64,000 nucleotides of DNA, from contig NZ_AP014564.1 of the NCBI RefSeq assembly GCF_002369955.1, positions 938,672 through 1,002,671 on the forward strand. Direction: 5' to 3'. A program made the translations under genes and the position numbers. The notes under the pieces were generated by a model, which was not told the origin of the DNA, did no database searches, and saw only the letters and a program-made list of their open reading frames with translations. Positions 22,401-31,600 of this stretch are shown here, one piece after another (within the stretch, counting starts at the first letter, position 1; each line of letters begins with the position of its first letter). This stretch comes from Ichthyobacterium seriolicida (GTDB taxonomy: Bacteria; Bacteroidota; Bacteroidia; Flavobacteriales; Ichthyobacteriaceae).

Positions 22401-23825
22401 GTTGGCACAATTACAAATAACACCATAAATGTCACAGTTGCTAATACTGTTGATTTGGCATCTTTAAAAGCTACCATCACTGGGGATAATATTGCTGCAA
22501 ATTATGTTACTCCTACTGCATTGGATTTTAGTAGTAATGCAACGGTTACAGTTCCAAATCAGTATTTGCCAGAATATACCAAAGAGTACACTGTAACTGT
22601 AACTAAAGAAGCAGCGCCGCAACTTACAAGCTTTAAAATAAGCACTAAGGCTGAGAATGGCATTGCAGGTGAGGTAATTGCTGAATTAACTCATGGTGGT
22701 GCCGACAACGCTGCTACTGGGACAGTAAAGTTGAAGTTTCCTAAGAATAATGATAATGAAATTACTTTAACAGGATTAACACCTACTATCGAGCCTAATA
22801 CTGGTGGATATACTGTAAGTCCAACTAGTGGTCAAGTAGTATCTGGGGATATTAGTGCTAATGGTCATAACATAGTTACTCTAACAACTTCCTTAGGGTC
22901 TAAAAGAGTTTACACTGTCGAAACAGTTAAAGGGCCTTATATTGAATCTTTTAAATTTGAAGATTCTAAAAATAGTGGGAAAGGTATAGATTCTAGTACT
23001 CCTATAACAGGTGTAATTAATCATGCTAACAATACCATAGCTATAACTATTCCTAGTACAGTGGCTAAGGATTCAGGTACTGATAATAAAGTAAGTCTAA
23101 CTCCGACAATTGAGTTGAGAGGAGATGGCTCTCCTACTGCTGATCCCGCTAGTGGGAATTCTCAGGAGTTTACATCTGGCACCCCAGTTAATTATAAAGT
23201 AACAGGTCAAGATGGAATGGAAAAAACTTATGCGGTTACAGTAACTAGGACAAAATCAACTGAAGCTAAAATTAAATCATTTGCAATAGAATCAGGGCAG
23301 TCAGGTAGTATTTCGGAGACTGGCACTGGTGATAAAGGAAGAATAGTTGTGCCTGTGACTACTCTTCCAACAAGTTCAACTCCTACTATAACACAATCAG
23401 ATTATGCTACTGTAACTCCAGTAGATGCTCAAACATTTAATTCGTATGATGATTCAAAAGAATATACTGTAACAGCTGAGGATGGCTCTACAACAAAGAC
23501 TTATGAAGTTTATATATATGATTCTACTAAAACTATAGCTAGTATTGATAGTTTAAAACTTACAGATAGTAGTAGTGCCGATATCACTACAGATTCCAAG
23601 AATATTGATGCATCCACCAGAACTATAACCATTACTGTACCTTCTGGCACTACAGGTTTAGATAGTTTAACGCTTACTTTGACTGATACTACTCCATCTT
23701 CTAACCTTAGCATAGAGCCTACTAGTGCTCAAGATTTCTCTAATGAGAAAGAAGTAAAGTATACTCTTAAGGAGAGTAGTGTTGTAAAGGGACATTATTG
23801 GGTTAAGGTGGTTAAATCAAGCTAA
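19431..23825 (+). pseudogene. Family A repeat lipoprotein, copy 6 (single nonsense codon)
   Basis: The gene would encode about 1464 residues, but codon 90 is TAA (19698-19700) where copies 3, 4, 5 and 7 have GAA. A single G-to-T change explains it. Downstream the frame stays open from about 19701 to 23825, with an internal ATG at 19839, so the loss looks recent. Reading through the stop gives about fourteen DUF5018-like modules. Modules 1-3 match copies 3 and 7. Modules 4-8 (CSISSFEL, NRISAFAF, KIMTSFKF, SEITSFKI, SKMKSFKF) match copy 1. The remainder matches the common C-terminal set and ends GHYWVKVVKSS. The copy is therefore a chimera of two gene types. A secreted product could only arise by stop-codon readthrough or repair from a neighbouring copy. 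Confidence 0.85.
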
Positions 23826-23858
23826 GTTAATTTAAAACCACACTTATTCAAGTCTAAA

Positions 23859-23889
23859 CAGACAGTTAGTTTTACGGCTGTCTGTTTTT
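23859..23889 (+). terminator. Terminator after copy 6
   Basis: CAGACAG at 23859-23865 pairs with CTGTCTG at 23878-23884, followed by TTTTTG. Confidence 0.85.
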
Positions 23890-23926
23890 GTTTATATAAA
23901 AAAGCGGCGGTTCAAATAATTACTAC

Positions 23927-24053
23927 TATCTTAGCTAAGGTGTTCGTTCTCTGTCTTTTAGGGTGAGAGTAGGATAAGTCTTATAGCTAATACTTTGAAT
24001 GCTGTGGCATTTAGAGGATCATTGTTTTTTTTACCTATTATATTATTGAAATT
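23927..24053 (+). promoter_or_regulatory. Family A promoter motif and leader, copy 7
   Basis: TATCTTAGC lies at 23927-23935. P1 pairs CTCT (23949-23952) with AGAG (23966-23969) around GTCTTTTAGGG. P2 pairs AATGC (23998-24002) with GCATT (24007-24011), replacing the AATCC/GGATT of copy 4 by a compensatory pair. Confidence 0.7.
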
Positions 24054-26927
24054 ATGTTTAAGAAAAATTATTTTGTAAAGAGTATTATTTTCTCTTTTGT
24101 GTTGTTATCTGTAATTATTTTCTCCTGTGAGAAAAATAATGTTTACCAAGATGATTTAGGTGTATGTATAGATTCATTTGCCTTGCTAGATTCTGAAAAT
24201 GACCAAAAAAAATTAGGTTCTGATATAAAATGTGATATAGATCATGAGAATTATACTATATCGCTAACAGTTCCTAGTTCGGCTGAATTAAGAGGCTTAA
24301 AGTTTAATATAACCCCATGTGAAGGGGTTAGCATATCTCCTGCTAGTGGAGAAGAAACTGATTTTGAACCTATCGTTGAAGAATCTACTGGGGAAGAAAC
24401 TGCTACTGATGCGTTTTCTGAGGGAACTATTAAAAAGCCTTCTCTTCAACGTTACAAAAAGGTGTTTACTGTAACAAAGGGTGATAAGTCTCAAGAGTAT
24501 ACTGTATATATAGCTAAAGAATCAGCGCCTAAGTTGACAGAGTTTAAAATATCAGCTAATGAAAGTAAAGGCATTAAAGGTGAGGTGACTGCTGTTATAA
24601 CTGATGACACTGACACTGCTACAGGCAAGATTTTATTGAAGATTCCTTATACAGGCACTGCTATTAATTTAGTAGGATTGACATCTGTTATCAATGTTCC
24701 TGAAGGTTATACTATAGATCCAGCTAGTGGATCAGCAATATCTGAAAGTATTGAGGGTAAAGAATTTTCTCTAACAACTGCTTTAGGTTCTAAAAGAGTT
24801 TACACTGTTGAGGTAGTTAAAGGGCCTTATATTAGTGCTTTTAAATTTCCAGCATCAAATTCTGGTATAAATGCTGATATAAGTGCAACAAATATTAATC
24901 ATGATACTGGAAAAATAACTATAACAGTTCCTAGTGGTGTTACTTTATCTAGTTTAACTCCTACAATCGAAGTTGGAGATAACACTAAACCTGATTTTAC
25001 TCCTTCTGCTCAGACAGATTTTTCTCAATCTGCCACTACTCCTGTTGAGTATACAGTAACATCTTCTAATCCTTCAGCGACTGATTTTACTAAGGTATAT
25101 ACAGTTACTATAACTCGAAATGCTGAACCTCAGATAGGAAGTTTTACATTTACTCAAAGCAATAATAGTAGTAAAAATCTTGGAAATGATATATCAGGAA
25201 CTATTGATCATAATTCTGGAACTATAACTGTTAAAGTTCCTCATAATGCAGATTTAAATGGATTAACTCCAACTGTTACAGCTAACACCTCTGCTTTAGC
25301 TGGCACTCAAGTATATAAAGGGTCAACTGGTACTGATGATGCTAATTCTAGCAATAATTTTACAGATTCTCACAGTAATCCTAAAGAATACAGCGCAGTA
25401 GGTCCTGCTGGAGGGAGAAAGGTATATTCTGTAAAAGCTTATAAAGAACCAAAAATAAGTGCGTTTAAGTTTACTAGTAGTGTTAATTCATCAGCTAGTT
25501 TCCCTTCTAGCATAATTGAATATACTGGCACAGTTACAAACAACACTATAGCTATTACAGTAGCTAATACGGTTGATATAACGAATTTAAAAGCTTCTAT
25601 TACTGGGGATAATATTGCTGCAAATTATGTTACTTCTGGATTGAATTTCACAACCAGTAGCGGTACGTTAACTATTGATGTTCCAAATGAACATTTAGAG
25701 TCTTATACAAAAGAATATACTGTAACTATAACTAAAGAAGCAGCGCCGCAACTTACAAGCTTTAAAATAAACGCTAATTCCAGTAAAGGGATTAAAGATG
25801 ATGTAAGTGCTGAATTAACTCATGCTGGCACTGATGATAATGCTACTGGAATAATAAAATTAAAATTTCCTAGAGACACTGCTACTGAAATTACTTTAAC
25901 AGGATTAACACCTACCATAACTTCTCCTGAAGGTTGTGCTGTAAGTCCAACCAGTAACACAGAGGTGTCTGAAGACATTAGTGGGAAAACATTTACTCTA
26001 ACAAAAACGGATACAGGTTCTACAAGAATTTATACTGTACAGGCAGTTAAAGGTCCATATATTAGTAGTTTTAAGTTTGGACAAGCTAATGGAAGTACTA
26101 ATGTAGGTGTAACTGCTGATATTGACGGGACAATTGATCATGCTGCTGGTACTGTATCATTAACGGTTCCTGCTTCAGTGAAGAAGGATGGTGAGAATAA
26201 AATAACTCTAACTCCGACAATTGAGTTAGGAGGAGATGGATCTCCTACTGTTGATCCCGTTAGTGGAAATTCTCAGGAGTTTACATCTGGCACCCCAGTT
26301 AATTATAAAGTAACAGGTCAAGATGGAATGGAAAAAACTTATGTGGTTACAGTAACTAGGACAAAATCAACTGAAGCTACAATTAAATCATTTGCAATAG
26401 AATCAGGACAATCAGGTAGTATTTCGGAGACTGGCACTGGTGATAAAGGAAGAATAATTGTGCCTGTTACTAGTGTTCCGGCAAGCTCAGTAACTCCTAC
26501 TATAACACAATCAGATTATGCTACTGTAACTCCAGTAGATGTTCAAACATTTAATTCGTATGATAATTCAAAAGAATATACCGTAACAGCTGAGGATGGC
26601 TCTACAACAAAGGTTTATGATGTTTATATATATGATTCTACTAAAACTATAACTGATAGTGATACTTTGAAAGTAGAAAAATCTGATAGTACTGAGATTA
26701 CTCCAAATTCTAAAGTTATTACTGAGAATAGCAGAGTTATAAATATTACTGCGCCTTCTGGCACTGATCTTAGTAGCTTAAAGCTTGTTTTAGAAAATAC
26801 TTCTGGGCTTAGCATAGAGCCTACTGAAGCTCAAGATTTTTCTGGTGGAAAAGAAGTAAAGTATACTCTTAAAGAGGGTGGAACTGTAAAGGGTCATTAT
26901 TGGGTTAAGGTTCAAACGGGTAGTTAG
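24054..26927 (+). CDS. Family A repeat lipoprotein, copy 7
   Basis: A 957-residue lipoprotein with lipobox VIIFSC (Cys25) and nine DUF5018-like modules. The first three are practically the same as copy 3, including the acidic linker EESTGEETATDAFSEG. The later ones start at PQIGSFTF, PKISAFKF, PQLTSFKI, ISSFKFGQ, ATIKSFAI and KTITDSDT, and the end is GHYWVKVQTGS. The C-terminal third instead resembles copies 5 and 6, so this copy is also mosaic. It closes the tandem array: its terminator is of a different type from copies 1-6 and unrelated genes follow. Probably an intact, expressible surface lipoprotein of unknown ligand. Confidence 0.88.
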   Translation: MFKKNYFVKSIIFSFVLLSVIIFSCEKNNVYQDDLGVCIDSFALLDSENDQKKLGSDIKCDIDHENYTISLTVPSSAELRGLKFNITPCEGVSISPASGEETDFEPIVEESTGEETATDAFSEGTIKKPSLQRYKKVFTVTKGDKSQEYTVYIAKESAPKLTEFKISANESKGIKGEVTAVITDDTDTATGKILLKIPYTGTAINLVGLTSVINVPEGYTIDPASGSAISESIEGKEFSLTTALGSKRVYTVEVVKGPYISAFKFPASNSGINADISATNINHDTGKITITVPSGVTLSSLTPTIEVGDNTKPDFTPSAQTDFSQSATTPVEYTVTSSNPSATDFTKVYTVTITRNAEPQIGSFTFTQSNNSSKNLGNDISGTIDHNSGTITVKVPHNADLNGLTPTVTANTSALAGTQVYKGSTGTDDANSSNNFTDSHSNPKEYSAVGPAGGRKVYSVKAYKEPKISAFKFTSSVNSSASFPSSIIEYTGTVTNNTIAITVANTVDITNLKASITGDNIAANYVTSGLNFTTSSGTLTIDVPNEHLESYTKEYTVTITKEAAPQLTSFKINANSSKGIKDDVSAELTHAGTDDNATGIIKLKFPRDTATEITLTGLTPTITSPEGCAVSPTSNTEVSEDISGKTFTLTKTDTGSTRIYTVQAVKGPYISSFKFGQANGSTNVGVTADIDGTIDHAAGTVSLTVPASVKKDGENKITLTPTIELGGDGSPTVDPVSGNSQEFTSGTPVNYKVTGQDGMEKTYVVTVTRTKSTEATIKSFAIESGQSGSISETGTGDKGRIIVPVTSVPASSVTPTITQSDYATVTPVDVQTFNSYDNSKEYTVTAEDGSTTKVYDVYIYDSTKTITDSDTLKVEKSDSTEITPNSKVITENSRVINITAPSGTDLSSLKLVLENTSGLSIEPTEAQDFSGGKEVKYTLKEGGTVKGHYWVKVQTGS

Positions 26928-26962
26928 TAAATAAATTCCAATTATACTTATTCAACTCTAAG

Positions 26963-26993
26963 AAGCTGTCTCAAAACCGAGGCAGCTTTTTTT
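26963..26993 (+). terminator. Terminator after copy 7 (family B type stem)
   Basis: AAGCTGTCTC pairs with GAGGCAGCTT around AAAACC, then seven T. The same stem, with minor changes, terminates the family B genes (47957, 49204, 53726, 55085). Confidence 0.9.
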
Positions 26994-27133
26994 GTTTATG
27001 AGAGAAAAAAAGAATATTTAACTCGTAGAAAATTTTGACAATTTAATTATAAAAAATACCTTTGGGCTGTTTTGACTTAAACAAATAGTCCTAGCGCAAA
27101 TAAAAAGTATAACTTACCTAAAGCCATACTATT

Positions 27134-28225
27134 ATGAAAAATATTCTTTTCCTTATTTCTGTACTGTTATTTATTAATTCTTGTTCTACTAACTCTGGTG
27201 ACTCTAAGTCTAATTCCCAAACGAGCGAATACCAGAAAAAGTATAATTGGAAAATGACTACCACCTGGCTACCAAATTTTCCAATCCTAGGCGAGTCTGC
27301 GAATAAATATTCAGAAATAGTCGAAGAGCTGTCCAACGGACAAATGAAGATAAAAGTATATGGAGGGGGAGAATTAACTCCATCGCTTGGAGCCTTTGAT
27401 GCTGTATCTAATGGCAGTATAGAAATGGCTAGTTCTGCGCCCTATTATTGGAGTGGTAAAGTTCCTTGTGGTTCGTTTTTCTCTTCTGTTCCCTTTGGTA
27501 TGAATGCACAACAAATGACCTCTTGGCTAGTTTCTGGAGGAGGATATGAACTATGGAAAGAAGCTTATTCAAAATATAATCTGATCCCTTTTATGGCTGG
27601 ACATTCTGGAACTCAAATGGGTGGTTGGTTTAACAAAGAGATAAAATCCGTAAAGGACCTAAATGGGTTAAAAATGAGAATCCCTGGAATAGGAGGGAAG
27701 GTTTTAAATGAGGTGGGAGGCGCAGCAATGTTAACCGCTGTAGGTGAAATATATACTAATTTAGAGAGAAATGTGATAGATGCCACAGAATGGATAGGAC
27801 CTTATCACGATTATAAAGTAGGTTTTAACAAGATCGCTAAGTACTACTATTTCCCAGGGTGGCATGAGCCTAATACTGCATTTGAATTTATAGTAAACAA
27901 ACAGAAATACGAAGCTTTGCCTAAGCATTTACAAGCTATTCTAGAAGTAGCTTCTAGTAAAGTAGCTATTTGGGTTATAGCTGAATTTGAAAAACAAAAC
28001 TCCGTGTTTATAAAGAAAATGAAAGATGAAGGAGTTACCATAAGGGAATTTCCAAAAGAGGTTTTAGATGAATTGAGAGAAAAGACCAAAACTGTACTAA
28101 ATAAGATGATTTCCGATGATGAGGTATCTAAGAAAGTGTACAAAAGTTATTCTGAATTCCAGAATATGACTGATGAGTGGTCTGAAATGAGTGAAAAAGC
28201 CTTTTACACTAAAATAAAAAAGTGA
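27134..28225 (+). CDS. TRAP transporter DctP-type solute-binding lipoprotein
   Basis: A 363-residue lipoprotein with lipobox FINSC (Cys17). It resembles DctP-family solute-binding proteins of TRAP transporters, in particular the oxo-acid-binding branch: WKMTTTWLPNFPILG near the N-terminus, GAFDAVSNGSIEMASSAPYYW, GGWFNKEIKSVKDLNGLKMRIPG with the Arg typical of substrate carboxylate binding, DATEWIGPYHDYKVGFNKIAKYYYFPGWHEP split over residues about 215-245, then a helical C-terminus. Length is normal for the family. The usual DctQ/DctM membrane subunits are not adjacent; the next gene is unrelated. Being a lipoprotein in a Gram-negative is less common than a soluble periplasmic form. Substrate (keto acid or similar) is inferred only from family resemblance. 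Confidence 0.85.
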   Translation: MKNILFLISVLLFINSCSTNSGDSKSNSQTSEYQKKYNWKMTTTWLPNFPILGESANKYSEIVEELSNGQMKIKVYGGGELTPSLGAFDAVSNGSIEMASSAPYYWSGKVPCGSFFSSVPFGMNAQQMTSWLVSGGGYELWKEAYSKYNLIPFMAGHSGTQMGGWFNKEIKSVKDLNGLKMRIPGIGGKVLNEVGGAAMLTAVGEIYTNLERNVIDATEWIGPYHDYKVGFNKIAKYYYFPGWHEPNTAFEFIVNKQKYEALPKHLQAILEVASSKVAIWVIAEFEKQNSVFIKKMKDEGVTIREFPKEVLDELREKTKTVLNKMISDDEVSKKVYKSYSEFQNMTDEWSEMSEKAFYTKIKK

Positions 28226-28254
28226 CAAAGGATCTATTTAGTTATTACAAACAC

Positions 28255-28587
28255 ATGTCTGTATTTAAAAGTGTTTTTGTGTTACTGTTGTTGATTTCAC
28301 AAGTGACATTTCCTTATATGTCTGATTTTTGCTGTAGCAAAAATACTGATCAACATAGTGTAGATATACATAATCAAAATAATGATTCTAACACAAGAGA
28401 TAGCGATACAAATAAGTGTAATGCCGTTTGCATTTATTCGTGTTGCTACTCTGTAATACCTCTATACTCCTCTTTACCGGAAATCTTTGAAAAGATAGAT
28501 CTATGTGATTACTACGATTTCCACTACTATTCCTCAATTAAGACAAACAACTACATAAACGATATTTGGAATCCCCCTATCTGTTAA
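28255..28587 (+). CDS. Small Cys-rich secreted protein upstream of the metal pump
   Basis: About 110 residues. The frame is open from a GTG at 28222 that overlaps the TRAP stop, but the ATG at 28255 gives a proper signal peptide (MSVFKSVFVLLLLISQ) and is preferred. The mature part has Cys clusters (DFCCSK, CNAVCIYSCCY) and a His/Asp/Asn-rich stretch between them, a layout like the DUF6660-type proteins often found before CzcA/CusA pumps in Bacteroidota. The next gene starts 57 bases downstream. Metal binding or sensing in the periplasm is plausible, inferred from Cys/His content and position; no function is established. Confidence 0.65.
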   Translation: MSVFKSVFVLLLLISQVTFPYMSDFCCSKNTDQHSVDIHNQNNDSNTRDSDTNKCNAVCIYSCCYSVIPLYSSLPEIFEKIDLCDYYDFHYYSSIKTNNYINDIWNPPIC

Positions 28588-28644
28588 TTTTAAATTCATT
28601 TTATAATTAGCTAAGATTTTTTTTCAAATATCAATTTTCCTTAT

Positions 28645-31600
28645 ATGTTTAATAATATAATAGCTTATTCGGTTAAGAATAAGTTTATAATATCAGTTCT
28701 AGTACTAGGACTGGTGATTTGGGGTGTATTTTCTCTAAAACAATTACCTATTGATGCTGTTCCCGATATAACGAATAATCAGGTTCAGATAATCACTGTG
28801 ACTCCAACATTAGCCACACAAGAGGTAGAACAATTTATAACTACGCCCATAGAGCTATCCCTCCAAGCTCTTCAAAAGGTCACAGAAATAAGATCTATTT
28901 CTCGTTTTGGTCTATCTGTTATAACTGTGGTCTTCGATGAAAAATATGACGTATATCTAGCCAGACAGTTAGTAGGAGAGTGTTTAAAAAAATCTGAAGA
29001 AGAACTTCCAAAGGGATTAGGCGCTCCCGAAATAGCTCCTATCTCAACGGGATTGGGAGAGATATATCAATACGTATTAAGGCAGAGTACCGACTCTACA
29101 TCTGAAAAGAGATATTCATCTACAGAATTGAGATCCATACAAGATTGGATTGTAAAAAGACAATTATTAGGTATTGAAGGTGTAGCAGAAGTCAATTCAA
29201 TGGGTGGATTCGTAAAGCAATACGAGATATCTATCAATCCACATATATTGCAATCCGCAAATATCAGTATCATAGATATATTAGAAGCTCTAGAAGACAG
29301 TAATGAAAACACTGGTGGAGCTTATATAGAGAAAACATCCAATGCGTATTATATACGTTCCCAAGGGGTTTTAAAATCTATAAGAGATATTGAAAATACT
29401 GTTATTACAGTTAGAAATGATATCCCCATACTAATAAAAAATATCGCCACTGTAAATTATGGTGAAGCTCCTAGATATGGAGCCCTAGTAAGGGATGGAC
29501 AAGAAGTTGTAGGAGGTAAAGTCATGATGTTTAAAGGTGCAAACGCTTCTAAAGTTACGAGTTCCATAAAAGAAAGAGTAGAAGAAATTCAAAAGTCATT
29601 ACCTAAAGGGGTGGTAATCGAACCTTATCTAGTAAGAGATACACTGGTGAAAACTGCTATTGGCACAGTTAAAAAAAATCTAATTGAAGGGAGCTTAATA
29701 GTGATTTTTATACTAGTTCTACTATTGGGAAATTGGAAAGCAGGATTAATAGTGGCCTCTATAATCCCTTTATCTATGTTATTTGCTATAGCTATGATGA
29801 ACCTCTTAGGCATTTCAGCTAATTTGATGAGTTTAGGAGCTATAGACTTTGGATTAGTAGTAGATGGAAGTGTAATAATAGTAGAGAGCATAATCCACAG
29901 GATGAATGTAAAACACATAGGCAAAAGACTGACACAATCCCAAATGGATGATGAAGTTATAAAGTCATCACAAAAGATTAGGACATCTGCTACATTCGGA
30001 GAAATCATAATATTAATAGTTTATATACCCATACTCGCCCTAGTAGGTATAGAGGGAAAGATGTTCAAACCTATGGCTCAAACTGTTATGCTGGCCATAT
30101 CTGGTGCCTTAATCTTATCTCTGACATATGTTCCGATGATGGCCTCTGTATTTTTAAGTAAGGATATAAAAGACAAAAAAACTATAGCCGACAAAATAAT
30201 GAACTTTTGCTATAGGATGTACACACCTGTACTGGATAAAGCCATGGAGTTTAAATCTCTATTTATTGGAGGGGTAGTGTTCTTATTTTTTATCAGTCTA
30301 TTTGTTTTTAGTCGAATGGGCAGCGAATTTATACCGACCCTAGAAGAAGGAGATTTAGCCTTGCAACAGATTATACCTCCTGGGAGTTCGCTGTCTCAGA
30401 GTATAGATATCACTAAAAGAATACAAAAAAAACTATTAGAAGATATTCCAGAGATAAAAGAGATAGTTTCAAATATAGGATCGGCAGAAATACCAACAGA
30501 TCCTATGCCAGTGGAGATTGCAGACTATATCATAATAATGCAAGAAGATTGGCTTAGCAATATTTCTAGAAAAGAGATGTTCGAAAAAATTGAAATGTCT
30601 ATAAAAGATTTTCCAGGTGTGGATTATGAATTTTCACAACCCATACAATTGCGTTTTAATGAGTTAATGACAGGGACAAAAGCTGATATTGCCATAAAAC
30701 TATTTGGCGATGATTTAGAGATACTTCACAAAAAAGCTTCAGAGGCCGAACAAATCATAAGTGCTATTGAAGGTGTAGGAACCGTAAATGTAGAGCAAAC
30801 TATAGGAATGCCTCAGATTATAATCTCTTTCGACTACGAAAAAATGGCTCAGTATGGCCTTCATGTAAAAGATGTGAATAAGATTATCAGATCTTCTTTT
30901 GCTGGAGAAAAAGCTGGAGTAGTATATGAAGGGGAAAAGAAATTCGATATGGTCGTAAGGTTGGATAAAAACTACAGAGCTAATCTAGAGGATATAGATA
31001 ATTTATTCATACCTCTAAAAAATGGCAGACAAGTGTCTCTGGGCAATATAGCTTCTGTGGACTTAATAGATGCTCCAATGCAAATCTCAAGGGAAAATAC
31101 CAACAGACGTATTGTTATTGGAGTTAATGTTGGGAATACAGATATCCAAACTCTAGTAAACAAAATAAAGAGTGAATTAGATAAAAATATCTCTTTGCCA
31201 GTTGGTTATTATTTTAGATACGGAGGGCAATTTGAAAATCTAAGAGAAGCCAACGAACGTCTAGCTATAACTCTGCCTATAGCTTTAGGGTTGATATTGA
31301 TTCTGTTATATCTCACATTCAATTCTATCTCTCAGGCCTTTTTGATATTTACTTCTATTCCGTTATCTGCTATCGGCGGGATATATGCCTTGTTGATAAG
31401 GGATTTACCTTTTAGCGTATCGGCAGGAATTGGCTTTATAGCTTTATTTGGGGTTTCTGTATTAAATGGAATAGTGCTAATAGGTTATTTCAATCAACTA
31501 AAAAGGGAAGGTGTAACAGATATAAATCAAAGAATATCAATAGGTACAAAGACACGTTTAAGGCCTGTACTTATGACAGCTATTGTAGCCTCTTTAGGTT

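Noticed and set aside
27134-28225. Reading the TRAP protein as the start of a full transporter operon
   Set aside because: The next three genes are a Cys-rich protein, an RND pump and its adaptor; no DctQ/M-like membrane proteins are present.
28222-28254. GTG start for the Cys-rich small protein
   Set aside because: It would place 11 charged/polar residues before the signal peptide. The ATG at 28255 gives a normal export signal.
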